Shown: in pieces, positions 33,176 to 43,859 of the stretch
How positions within the stretch are numbered: the stretch's first letter is position 1
How the letters are laid out: each line of letters opens with the position of its first letter
Assembly (NCBI GenBank): GCA_022579005.1
Contig: MU401723.1
Span: forward strand, 1 to 44,460
DNA: 44,460 nucleotides
Direction: 5' to 3'
Source: Poronia punctata
Taxonomy: Eukaryota > Ascomycota > Sordariomycetes > Xylariales > Xylariaceae
Notes under the pieces: generated by a model
Databases searched by the model: none
The model's input: only the letters and a program-made list of their open reading frames with translations
Told to the model about the DNA's origin: nothing
Translations under genes and position numbers: made by a program

Positions 33176-36100
33176 TTATCGCCGCACACTACTAGCAACA
33201 CTACTAACCGTCTCACTAATCTGCGCCCCGATCCCACCCAACCACTCGGGCATCCACTCGGGCATCTTCAGACTAATCCTCACCCTCCCCTCAACCACCA
33301 TATTAATCACATTCAGCACCGCAAACGTCGTGCTGCCGATGGCGCGGAAGACGGCCAGCGTGGCGACGGACCACAGGATGAAGGAGAGATAGAAGTTATT
33401 CCCGACATCGTGGATCCCGTAGGCCTCCGAAACGGCCATGGCGAGGATGACATTCGCCACCATCCAAATCGTCACCATGTACGTGCGCACCGAACGATAA
33501 TAATCCTCCTGGAGCTGGGCATCCGAGACGGCGGGGGCGGGGACCTCGACGCGGTCGCGCAGGTTCCGCAACGCCTCGTCGTATCCCGAGTCGATGTCGA
33601 GTTGTTCGGACGGCATTTCCAGCTCCACCGTACTGCCCGAGCCGACGGCGCCGCCGAGATCCGTCTTGACGACGTTGTCTCCTTTGGTACCCCACGTGAC
33701 GTCGTGCGTGTTGCAGAAGGCGTACACCTGCAACGTGCAGATGTAGCCCGGTAACAGGGCGAAGTACTGCGCCGAGCTGGTGAACAGATGCCACGGGTCG
33801 AGATAGAGGAAGCTCATGAGGAAATACAGGCCGACTGTGGAGGCGATGGAGAGGATCAGGTTCGTAAACGCTCCCGTGCCGATCTTGAGCTCGCCGGCCG
33901 AGATGGTGTGGATGATGATCCAGGCCGTCGCGAACACGGTGTAGATCATCACTACGCTATAGGTGATGATGCTCGCCGTGTACAGCTTCTTGGCGCCCTG
34001 GGGTCGGTTGCCGAGCGAGAGGATGAACTGCATGCTGGTGAGGAGGATGAGCGTGTACCGGAGGATGGTGAAGATGTAAAACGCGACGTTGTGGCCGAAC
34101 GGGTCGACCTTTGGATCCGACAGACCGCCGCAGAGAAAGTAAAAGGCGAGGTAGTAGTTGGCCAGGGAGAAGTAGGTGAAGAGGAGCTGGATGAACTGGT
34201 AGACGAATTCGATGTGCAGTAACACTTTCCTCGCTAGCGTGTGATCCGTCGCCCAGACTTGTTTGAAGTGGATGAGTGAATATACGGCCGCGAAGAAGGC
34301 TCCGTTTAGCCAACGACGGCGTTGAGAGATGAATTCGGGGACGGCGTCTTTTTTATGTTTCTGTTAGCCACACGTACACAAAAAAAAGGGGGGGGGGGAA
34401 GAGGGTGGGGAAACTTACCCGGCACATCCGTTTCACCCGTACAGCTCTTCACATACTTCAGCACCCATCTCTCGCTCCTCTTGGCCACCAATTCCCAACA
34501 CAGAATACGATCCTCGGCCAGATACATGTTGGCGGTAAAGACATCGGCATGTTGACCATGCAACGTCTCACCCTTGAAATACTGGCTCAACGGACCGTGA
34601 CCAGTCTCGTCGTTCTGGAGGGCATGGAACCGATAGGCACTCAGCGCACCGGGCAACACGGTAATATACCCAAAGACGGATTCCAACGGCTTGTCGAGGA
34701 TGTTGGACATCTTGTACTCGAAATTCTGCGACGCCACCAGCGGATTCAGGAGGTTGACTCCCCACTTGCCCTTCATGGCCTTGATCTCGCCACAGGCACC
34801 AGCCACGTTGGAGTCCGTGTCAAAGGCCTTCCACAGATGATACAGCGAGTTGTGGCCCGGTTTGGTCCCCACATCGAGCAGGATGCAGACGTTTGGGTTG
34901 AGCGCCTTTCCAAAGGCGTTAAAGAACCAGCGATGCGAGTTCAACTTGCGCTGATTCCGCTCCTTGAGACAGAAGATCATCTGACACGGCACGATGCCCT
35001 TCTCGGCCCCCTTGAACTTGAGGTCCGAATCCAGCGACACCTGCGTCGTGTACTCGTACACGTGGGCCTGCACCGCCTTGGAATTGACGAAATTCTTGGC
35101 GATGCCATGTTGATAGACGCCCATGGCGGCCATGGCATCCAGCGTTCTCGGATGCACCTTTTCCCTTCCATCCGACACGACACAAACAACAATCTTCTGC
35201 CACCCGTTCTCGCCCCACGTGCGCGACTTGTTGCGGCCGCAGAAGTGGCTGATGTTCTTCATGATGGCGTGCATCGTGCGCGTGAACCCGATCTCGTCCT
35301 CGTTATACATGGTCACGCAGATGAACAGCTCCGTCTCGCGCATCGTCCGGCCAATGTTCTGCCGCAGCTTATACCCCCTCTCGACAAAGTCGTCCGGGTC
35401 GCACGTCACGGCCGTGTATCGCATGTGCGTGAACTCGACCTCGTCCCGTCGGGGCAGGAAACTGTACAGGATCGTCGGGATCTTGCATTCCAGGATCAAC
35501 TCGCCGTTGATCAGCTGTACTTCCTTCTTCGTCGTCACCGGCGCCCGCACCCCGCGTCGCTCCTGCTTTCCCTCGGGCGCGGTCGGGTAGTACTCGAACT
35601 TCTCGTCCATCTCGCTTCCTTCTACTCCGTGCGGGTCCTCACTAAGCGTCACCTGCGATTGGGCGAAAGAGCCTCGGTACCGATGGGCGCCGCTTATGTC
35701 CGACTCTGGTCCGAATACGTCGTCTCCTTCCTCTAGCGGGATGCTCACCGTCGCGTCATCGGCCGTGAATGTCGAGCTGCGGTTTGGCCCAGAGAACAGC
35801 GGGGCAGGCGGCAGCGGTCTGCGAGGGCTACCGCCATAATGTGACGATGGCGTGCCCGGCCTAGGGCTACCGTTGATATCAGCCGGTTCATACGACAGGT
35901 TCGAAGGCGGCGGCCGGGTGTAATCCGAAATACCCGACATTCTCGACGAAGGCGTCCAAGGTCTGGTAGGTGATCCGTCTCTCGTTCTGAAGGGTTCGTA
36001 AGCCGCGTCTGGTGGTGGTATATAAGGTGCGTCGCGGATCGAAGAACTTCTCGAAGGCGTAGAATATAATGAAGGCTGGTATACTCGACGAGGTGTCGGT

Positions 36101-36690
36101 CGGATACTATCATAGTTTTCTGGTAAGTCACTGCTGCTCTCACCATAGATAACAGGTTTCGGCTTCATAGGTGATGATGATTTCCCTCCTGCTTCTGATG
36201 AAGTGCGGAGAGAGCTCCTTCTCGAGGAAGGCCCCTCGGGTATGGTGGGTAGGCTTTGTAAGATATCCGCCTCTAGAATATGGCCCGGTTTCTTCTTCTT
36301 CTTCTGTAACTTTACAGTTTTGGACCGCGTCGGCACTGGCTTGCGCAAAAGACCAGAACTGTCTGGTAAGGTGGTGTGACGGCGTGACTCTGCCTGGCTG
36401 CTGATATGCTCTGGGGTAGATATGGTAACCGTCTTTTTACCCGGGTCTACCGACTCCAGATGATGATTCTTCTCTACACTTAGAGGTCTCGGCAAAAGTG
36501 TTGACGAGGTCGTGTCAAGCTGCTGTGGGTTGTTTTTTACATACGGTGAGGTTTCTGGTACTGGTTCTTCCATCGACGTCAATAACCGAACTCCTGGTGA
36601 ATATCCCACGCCTGGATGATGTATATGTTCGTGGTCATCGTCGTATGCCGGAAGTGCATAGTCCGGGGGGCGGCTTCCTGATCCGTCCAT
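33176..36690 (-). CDS. Class I chitin synthase
   Basis: Two exons: complement(33176..34347, 34419..36690), 1147 residues. The 71-bp intron (GTAAGT, CTAAC branch point, phase 1) contains a C11 run. The enzyme makes chitin from UDP-GlcNAc at the plasma membrane. Residues 1-370 are Pro/Ser-rich and disordered, with a lysine cluster at 130-134. The chitin synthase N-terminal domain begins near 385. Catalytic hallmarks: MYNEDE (461-466), VVSDGRE (504-510), LLDVGTKPG (604-612), AEDR (725-728) and QRRRW (766-770). The C-terminal half has about seven membrane helices. [20 protein letters not shown] and [16 protein letters not shown] fit class I rather than class II (usually HRWFFQAFGRVLDPN) or III. 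Class I enzymes are usually near 900-950 residues; the surplus here is the N-terminal tail. It converges with the R3H gene, and a polysaccharide deacetylase lies upstream on the same strand. Confidence 0.96.
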
Positions 36691-37875
36691 GGCTGTTTTA
36701 AGTATACAGTTTCGGTTCTCTCCTTGTCAATTGTTATTGTCTCGTGGTTGAAGGATGTTGTTTCGTTCGATTGGAATGTCAAGCACCACACACACAGGTA
36801 TGGAACGTCTGTGTGATTCAGTACAACCCAAGGAATGCCGAATCTATGGCAAAGCTCGTTCAATTGTCCGACGACGACAATGCAATGCAATCCGATGCGA
36901 TGCGATGATGAATATGAATCCTGGTACCTATACGTGTATATATACGTGGACGAGTACGAGTAATGCAGAATAGAGAAAGGAATCGCCGTTTTTATTGTAA
37001 ACCGGCAAGTTGGGATTGACCCTGTGGAGGGGAGAAAGCTAAAAGATATAGCCATGCCCTTCTTGGACAGGTCGGTGCTTGAATGTTTTGCTTCGAGAGC
37101 GGTTCCTGGTTGACGGAGCAACAGGCTGTCTTACACAATCGGGGACCCCCACAATGCTACGTGCCAGCTTACCTATTTGAGAAGATAACGGATCTTGGCA
37201 TTCGTGGTAGCTGAGGTGATGTTACCGAAAGAAGCAAGGTCTTGAACAATGGAGATGTTTACCAATTGTTTGGGCACACTTGTTAGCGCGCGTTTATGTG
37301 CCGAAAATAAATATCCATTGGCAGAAATGTAGAAACTAGACTAAAAGTATCGTTCAACTCGTTACAAGTATCCAAGTTGAGCAATGACATTGTCACATTA
37401 CCTAGGTAGGTTAGGTATTTCGAGGCTTCTAAGAGTATATTGACGCGGTCAGTTCATGGACCATACTTGTATATCCTCTTGTATGTTCCTGGTTATAAAA
37501 CCTAGGTAAATAGACGTGCGCAGACGTATCTTGCCAAGCCACATTGCGGTCCTCAATATTGATGATGCAAAAAGCATATCTGGTATTCAGTGTTATGTCC
37601 GGGCAGGTAATATCTGGGACCCGTATTGTTGTTTCGTCTGCTAGAAACGTTCCCCTGACGTTACCTCTATATCAGCCATTATCCCATCTACCTACCCCAA
37701 ACTCCATACCTGTCTAAATGTGAATGTGTAGATGGTTGATATACATTGGCCACTCCTTCCTGAAGCCTCCACGGGTCAGTTATACCCAATATTAGCACAA
37801 GTATCCCTATTATGTACACAAGGCGGTGTTGTCGCATTAGGTAGGGATCGTGATTCAAGCACGAGATTAGGTCTG
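36691..37875. other. Chitin synthase upstream region
   Basis: 1.19 kb between the chitin synthase start and the deacetylase stop. It should hold the chitin synthase promoter and leader and the deacetylase 3' flank. A CCTAGGTAGGT-type string lies at about 37400. No further gene. Confidence 0.6.
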
Positions 37876-38697
37876 TCACCTCTCAGTTTCCTTGAGCATT
37901 CGCGACAGGTTCATGACCCGATATCCGTCACGCTTAAGCTGCTTCAGCACTGTCCGCAACATAGGCGGCGTCCAGCTTCTCCTGTCATGACATATTATAA
38001 TGGCGCCCGGCCTGACCATACTCAGAATATGTCTCCCATTCAGCCACGGCGAGTGGATTTGCGGGTCATGCGGGTAAACACTACCCAGCACAAGTCTATA
38101 ACCCAGTTTCTTAACCAGAGCCCTCATACGATCACTAAAGAATCCTGACCCAGGCCGGAAATACTGCGGCGGCGCGGGCAGCCCCGCAGTATCGTACGCG
38201 AAACGGATATTCTCCCGCACCGTCTCGATCTGTTCCCTGAGCTCGTCATCAGACAACGACATAGAGGGCTCGTCATGCATCGCATGATTCCCAAGCTCAT
38301 TCCCGTTCCGCACCACATTGGCCAGTATCTCCTCACGACCAGCGACCTGACCACCGATAACGAAAAAGGTCGCCGTGGCATCGTACTCTTTCAGTATCCT
38401 GATGATCTCCTCCGTGTGTTGGGACGGGGCGTCGTCAATCGTCAAGGCTACCACTTTTTTATCTGTCGACACCTCCCACAACACGTCCGGCCACCGGTAG
38501 GCGAAATACGCAATCAGACTGCGCGGCGGTTTGTACACGATGTAGAACGGTATTATGACCAGGGCCAGGATGGCCAGCAGGATCAGTTGCGCCTGCATTC
38601 TGTTTCGTCGTGCCCGGCGCCGGAACTTGGACGGCAGACGGAAGATTGAAGTCAAGCGCGGCATCGGGTGGGTTTTCGCTATTCGGTTGTGGTTCAT
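37876..38697 (-). CDS. Membrane-anchored polysaccharide deacetylase (CE4, NodB fold)
   Basis: Single exon, 273 residues. A basic N-terminus (RRRARRNRMQ) precedes one membrane helix at about 37-57, giving a type II topology with the catalytic domain in the secretory lumen or cell wall side. The NodB domain spans about 80-265. Motif 1 is ALTIDDAPS (Asp88, Asp89); motif 2 is GNHAMHDEPS (His138, His141); motif 3 is YFRPGSGFFS (Arg181); Asp211 may serve motif 4; motif 5 is IIICHDRR (His237). The family removes acetyl groups from chitin, peptidoglycan or related GlcNAc polymers. Motif 2 has His-x2-His rather than the usual His-x3-His, so metal binding may differ. It lies 1.2 kb upstream of the chitin synthase gene on the same strand, which favours chitin as substrate, though this is inference. 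Confidence 0.88.
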   Translation of the reverse strand: MNHNRIAKTHPMPRLTSIFRLPSKFRRRARRNRMQAQLILLAILALVIIPFYIVYKPPRSLIAYFAYRWPDVLWEVSTDKKVVALTIDDAPSQHTEEIIRILKEYDATATFFVIGGQVAGREEILANVVRNGNELGNHAMHDEPSMSLSDDELREQIETVRENIRFAYDTAGLPAPPQYFRPGSGFFSDRMRALVKKLGYRLVLGSVYPHDPQIHSPWLNGRHILSMVRPGAIIICHDRRSWTPPMLRTVLKQLKRDGYRVMNLSRMLKETER

Positions 38698-40548
38698 TTA
38701 ATTTCGTACAGTGTTTGCCTTGCCGTGCGCCACCATCCGCTGGCGAGTTCCGCGAATTAACCGCCTGCAGTTGTTCGCGTTAATGGGAAATCCTGACTCT
38801 CTGGTTTCGTTTCGTCATCGTTTGAAAATGGTGGCGAGTGATCGGATAAAGACTCGGTGGACGGGGTTGGTAAAGAAAAAGTTCAATTTCAAATATTAGA
38901 CTACTTCGTACAAAACTTTGGAGGACGGCCTTGCTCGCTAGTGGCGGCATCTCCTGAGCTAATACCTGGTAGCGGAGGGTCTGCACTGGGCACAGTCCCC
39001 TAACCTCGCCATCATAGTTGCAGCCTACGGGGTCCGACTTTTCACCCCTTTTCATGATTTCAGGGTAGGTGTTTCCAAAGATTGTTGTAACAGAAATGGG
39101 AGATATCAACTCAAAGTCTTAATTAAACCACCTTATATTATCCTCTCTTGACCCCTGTATTGTCTCTATATGTCGGAGAGGAGGCGAGGTGCGGGTAAGA
39201 CTGACGGACTTGACCTTCAACATTTCAACTTGACATCATCACTCAGTCATTACCCGTCGCAGCGTAATCTTTCTTTCCTGTATCCGGACAGGAAAGTGAC
39301 TTGTACTTTGATTCATAAAATCGAATGGCCAGATCCGAGACATGCAACGGAAAAGAAAGTTGACAATCCCGCGTTACCTTACCAACCTCCCCTTCCCGCC
39401 AAAAGCGAGATGAAAGTAACACGATGACTACTCGTACACGTACGTGTGAGTGGTTGACGAGATTTGATTCCCTCAGTTGTCTAGGTAATATTTTTATACG
39501 GCAAGACGACTTAACATAGGTACCTTTTATTGTTTTCTTATTCTTCCAGGTTAGTAAGCTTGCATCTACATAGTACACCTACTCGCAGCCTGTCTCTCCG
39601 CGATCCCACTTATAATAAGCCACTTGTTCCAGACCACCGTCGCCAATTACTGACCTGCTTGTCATCAATCGCCAAATGGCCCAGGAATAGAAGGTCTGAT
39701 ACCGATATAGGTAGGTAAGGTAGGTGAGTGATTATAAAGCAGGTACCTATACAACCATACACGTTACATGTAAGGCAACGGACATGAGCGTGTGTGTGCG
39801 TCTGTTCGGGGTTTGGCTTACGCGGTAGGTTACAAGTAGGTAACGTCATCCCATCCGCATCGTGCCGATGCTCACACACAAACTAATACGTGTAGAGCGA
39901 GAGCTTACATACCTACTGCGCTCTCAACATCTTTTGTTGGCATTAATCTTTGGTTCAGCCATATTAATAGGTGAAATGGAAGACGGTCAAATAAAGGAGC
40001 AACCGAAAAGGGACGAAAAGGGCTGGTTCTAGCTCGAGGTCACCTTTTGCTCTCATCCGTAGTTTAGACATGGTCAGTTGCTTGCTTATAAAGGATAAAC
40101 GAGTCTCTACTACGAGACAACGAGTGCAAATGTCTATAAGCCCTTGCATATAATGCTTAGAGAACTTTGAAATATGAGATATTCTGTCTACCTGATGAAA
40201 TAGAGCGAGTGTCTTTGATGGGTACAATAGGTACAAAACGCACACTGAACAGAAGAAATGCCCGGGGGTCGGGCCGGACCCGTGTGTCGTGTCAACCGTC
40301 GAAATATTCAGTTTCCGTCGACCGAACTCCACGGGGTTCTGGATCCGCTAATAACTCGCCTTGAATGCAATGAAAACACAACCATAAACTCCGAACCGTC
40401 GCTCCTAAGACACGTCTTTTTTGGTCGGTAATTTGTGCGTCGACTCATATAGTCGTTGAAATATGTACAATGAAAACGTCGTGATACGAGTTTCGCATAA
40501 CCGAAAATACAAAAGCCGCGAATTTCGTAATCCTCGTGCTACGCCGAT
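38698..40548. other. Intergenic region, no gene recognised
   Basis: 1.85 kb between the deacetylase start and the stop of the next leftward gene. Only short overlapping frames; TAGGTAGGTAAGGTAGG-type strings occur around 39705-39725. No recognisable feature. Confidence 0.55.
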
Positions 40549-41481
40549 TTAGATCCATACAGGCTGCAGTTGCGCAGGCTCGGGCCCCATGAATTTCGAA
40601 AGCAGGGAGTGAATCTCGGCCAAGTAATCGTCGGCAGTGTATTTGCAGAGACCTTTCGCAAGCAGTTGTTCCTCCTCGTCGTCGATTCCTTGCAGCTTGT
40701 CCTTTACGCCCAACTCCTCGGCTAGCTCTGTTACCTTGGCCAGTTCGGGGCCAAAGGGATGATGAGACTCAGAGCCATGAGTGGGTCGGCGAAATCGCGG
40801 TGTGGGCGATGGGGGGACAGTCGTCGCAGGCGAGGCAATCGGCGCAGTCGTGAAAGACTTGTGAGAGTGAGAATCTGATGAGATGGAGGTTTTTGACGTC
40901 GAGGTCGAAGAGGACCGGGAAAGGACGGAACTGGCATTTGTTGAGACGGTCTGATTGGAGTGGTTGGATTGGTTGGATTGGTTGGATAAGCGAGCATGCT
41001 TATTTGCCAAATTCTCAAAGGAAGCCTTCTTGGTATGCGAAGGGGCCCGCTTCGGAATCGTGGGTGGTACGTTTGATATCTCTCGCTTGGTCGGTGTTGT
41101 ATTGGCCGGTGTCCCGGTGGTGAAATAGCACGACAGATGGTTTGGTTCTACAGACTCGGCGTTGAGCTCGCTCGACGAGATATCCGGGCTAGTAGGCGGC
41201 GAGGACATGGCGGTGCTTGGGCTGTCCAAAGAAGATTCGTCGTCCGACCTCGAGGTTCGGACGGGAGAAGCCGCTACTTGCGGATACAAATCCGGGGCAT
41301 TGTATGCGAGCATATTCGTCGTGTGCGTCAACTCCATCGGGCTGGAGATCTTATTACGGATGGAGCCAGAGTGCGCATAAGTCCTAGCAATCGTATTGCT
41401 CCGATGTGGCATAGACCCCATTTCGTTTGAGGCCGGCGGCTGCTTAACGCGCCGCGTGGTAAAAGCCCGTGCAAGTGACAT
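40549..41481 (-). CDS. Conserved fungal protein of unknown function
   Basis: Single exon, 310 residues. The N-terminus (MSLARAFTTRRVK, then IRNKISSPMELTHTTNMLAYNAPDL) and the C-terminus (HPFGPELAKVTELAEEL, then DDEEEQLLAKGLCKYTADDYLAEI) look like conserved blocks of an ascomycete-specific family. The middle (about 75-230) is Ser/Thr/Pro-rich and disordered, with an NQS tandem tract coded by a 9-bp DNA repeat near 40951-40989. There are no membrane segments, signal peptide or catalytic motif. The helical C-terminal part may bind a partner protein. The conserved-family call is from recall and the function is unknown. Confidence 0.82.
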   Translation of the reverse strand: MSLARAFTTRRVKQPPASNEMGSMPHRSNTIARTYAHSGSIRNKISSPMELTHTTNMLAYNAPDLYPQVAASPVRTSRSDDESSLDSPSTAMSSPPTSPDISSSELNAESVEPNHLSCYFTTGTPANTTPTKREISNVPPTIPKRAPSHTKKASFENLANKHARLSNQSNQSNHSNQTVSTNASSVLSRSSSTSTSKTSISSDSHSHKSFTTAPIASPATTVPPSPTPRFRRPTHGSESHHPFGPELAKVTELAEELGVKDKLQGIDDEEEQLLAKGLCKYTADDYLAEIHSLLSKFMGPEPAQLQPVWI

Positions 41482-43859
41482 TCTGAATACTTCCCGATAG
41501 CTACCCGGCTAAGGTCTTCCAGTACCTGACTTGAAGAACGGTTTGCTAGTAGGGAATCCAAGCCGTCAACGGCAGGCCACTCAAATTCTTAAATTGGTCC
41601 GAAGTTGATGAGACGGATCAGCGTCCTGGTGACAAGACTTGATCGGTCAAGTCCAAGAAGACGATATGCCTTAGAAAATACACAGCACTGATGTCTTGGG
41701 CCTAGTGAATGACACTGATGGCACAGCCAACGTGACTAGTCCAAGGATCAAGGAAAGACCAAGTTGGTTGAACTTTGGCGAGAACTGCAAGACAGTAACA
41801 CCATGTGTCGTTGGGGTATGACGGCGACGTTACGGTCGATTGTGGTGTTGGCTGTGTCCTATCTTTGCGCACGCGGAACTCAATAGTAGGTGGCTACCCT
41901 ATTTGGGAAGGTGGGTGAAAGGTGGATGATCAGTCTTGACGTGTGGCCGAGATGGTCTGATGACCCCGACTCTTTCCTAGGCACAGGCTGTTCGCAACGT
42001 AGCACTGTACTTGATATCCCTTGGAGCTTCAACCCGGCAGGACGAAGGTGAGGATTATAAAGCTGCACCTTGTACTGCAAATGAACCTGATTCGTGCGGC
42101 GTTAGGAGATGATGGGAAGGACGCGAATAGTAAGGTTTGTCAATGTAGACTACCTAGGATATTGCCTTGGCCGTTGGTGTTATCGAGTATGCAAGGTAGA
42201 TAAGAGCCGACAAAGTATCGTCAATGGGCCTTGTATAACAGAACCTGGAAGGAGAATGGCTACCGACACTGTATGCCACTGAGCACGTGAGGTTATGACG
42301 TTGGCAAACACACCCGGGTGAAGCCGGTACTGTGATATCAAAAGCTTCGATTGTTGATGGTTTCTGCTTGTAAACGGCCCAGGTAAAACTGTAAAAGCAA
42401 GCTAGGAATAATCTTGTTTTCTTATGAAAGCAGTTGCAAGTCGATATGCAGCTACAAATTGTGTCTCAGATGCAGGGAGAAAACAACAAGAATATGATGA
42501 AACGTCCAGGTCTCTCTTTGAATGCAGTTGTTGAAGGATCGGTGGGCGAAATAGAAGAAAAAAAAGTACTTGTTCTCGGATTGTATTCAGAAGGAATGAC
42601 TGTGTCCAAGATAACCAGCAAGCTGGGATTTCGTATCCGGCGAAAGTTTAAAAAAAAAATAAGGTATTGTGAATCGATTGATTCAGAGCAATACGTCGAG
42701 GGAGTGAATAAGAGAAGTGATAACAGGGAACATGCCCCGACCGTACGGCAAATGATGGTGGCTAAAAAGTGTAAAAGCGAAATAAGATAAAATTAGATGG
42801 CGAGGGACGGCCAGATAATAAAGAGGAACCTCTGCACGGATGGCAAGGGTCTCTAGCCTTTGCATCCGTTGGTTGTTTCTTTCAATCTACCGGATGGGCC
42901 ATTGAGTGTCTTGTGTGTGCGTGCCCGCCCTTGTTCACGCGTGGGGCAGTCAAAAGGTTTAGGTTAGGGGAATCAAAGGACCAGGGGGGGTGGAAGCCAG
43001 TCCATTCATGTGGGCAGAAAACAGAAGTTTGTCCGAACAACAGGCCAACCAAGCTTTCATATGTACACGTACTTGCCTACCTGATGTTATGCCCGCCTTG
43101 TTTTCTGTATATTGTACTACATCTGGATAATGTACACGTACCTTGTACAGAAGGAAATGAAAGTCCGCATCTACATGATTGTAAGATGGTCATCATGTAC
43201 CTACTCGAGTCGAGTCTCGTCATATTCCAACATACATCACCTTTGGGTTGTGTGTGTCGGGATCTGGGAGGTAGGTAATACTGCCTAGACCTACGGGACT
43301 GGGCCTTTCGCGGGCAAATTCTCGAATCATGCCCTGAGCACCTTCCTGGGGAACGATGGGAACATGTAAATTTAAGGGGGGCCAACGTGGCTAGAGGAAT
43401 TCACGCACGATCGAATGCGCCCGATGGATCGACTACGTCCCTCTTTTAGCACCTCATTAAAGTAGTCAAGTCCTTGGCACTTGGGTATCCATCTGCATTC
43501 TGGAGTCTGCTCACGCAGAGCGATCCCTGGCGGGCTGCCCCGGTCACCAGGGTCCTAATTAGGGCTCGGCTGGCGAATGAGTCTACACGTACGCGAGCAG
43601 GTTGAATTGGTTCGATGGTTCCTAGCTTGATTTCTCAAAGTGGGCCGCTTAACATGGTGCCCATCGTTGTCAAATCACATTCCACACAACCATCCAGAAC
43701 AATCTTTGCGACCAATTATATTTTGCTGTTGTGCTTTGTTCTGCGTTGTCTGCAAGGTACAAATCTCTGTTGTTGGTTAAGGAACCGCGCCTACATTCTT
43801 ATTATTGCTAGTCTTTTGTCTTAGACTACTTTAAATACCAAGGGCAAGCCTAGGAAAGG
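41482..43859. other. Long intergenic stretch without a convincing gene
   Basis: 2.4 kb. The best frame, 42446-42790 (+), would give 115 residues including a helix-turn-helix-like stretch (LYSEGMTVSKITSKLGF), but it has no further support and I do not call it. A 12-bp direct repeat, ATGTACACGTAC, occurs at 43061 and 43130. The first few hundred bases should be the promoter of the leftward gene at 41481. Confidence 0.5.

Noticed and set aside
33396..33794. Arg/Gly-rich frames antisense or shifted within the chitin synthase gene
   Set aside because: They are shadows of the GC-rich chitin synthase coding sequence.
42446..42790. 115-residue open frame with a helix-turn-helix-like stretch
   Set aside because: No family recognised, low-complexity start, isolated in a gene-poor region and contradicted by nothing but also supported by nothing; probably chance.
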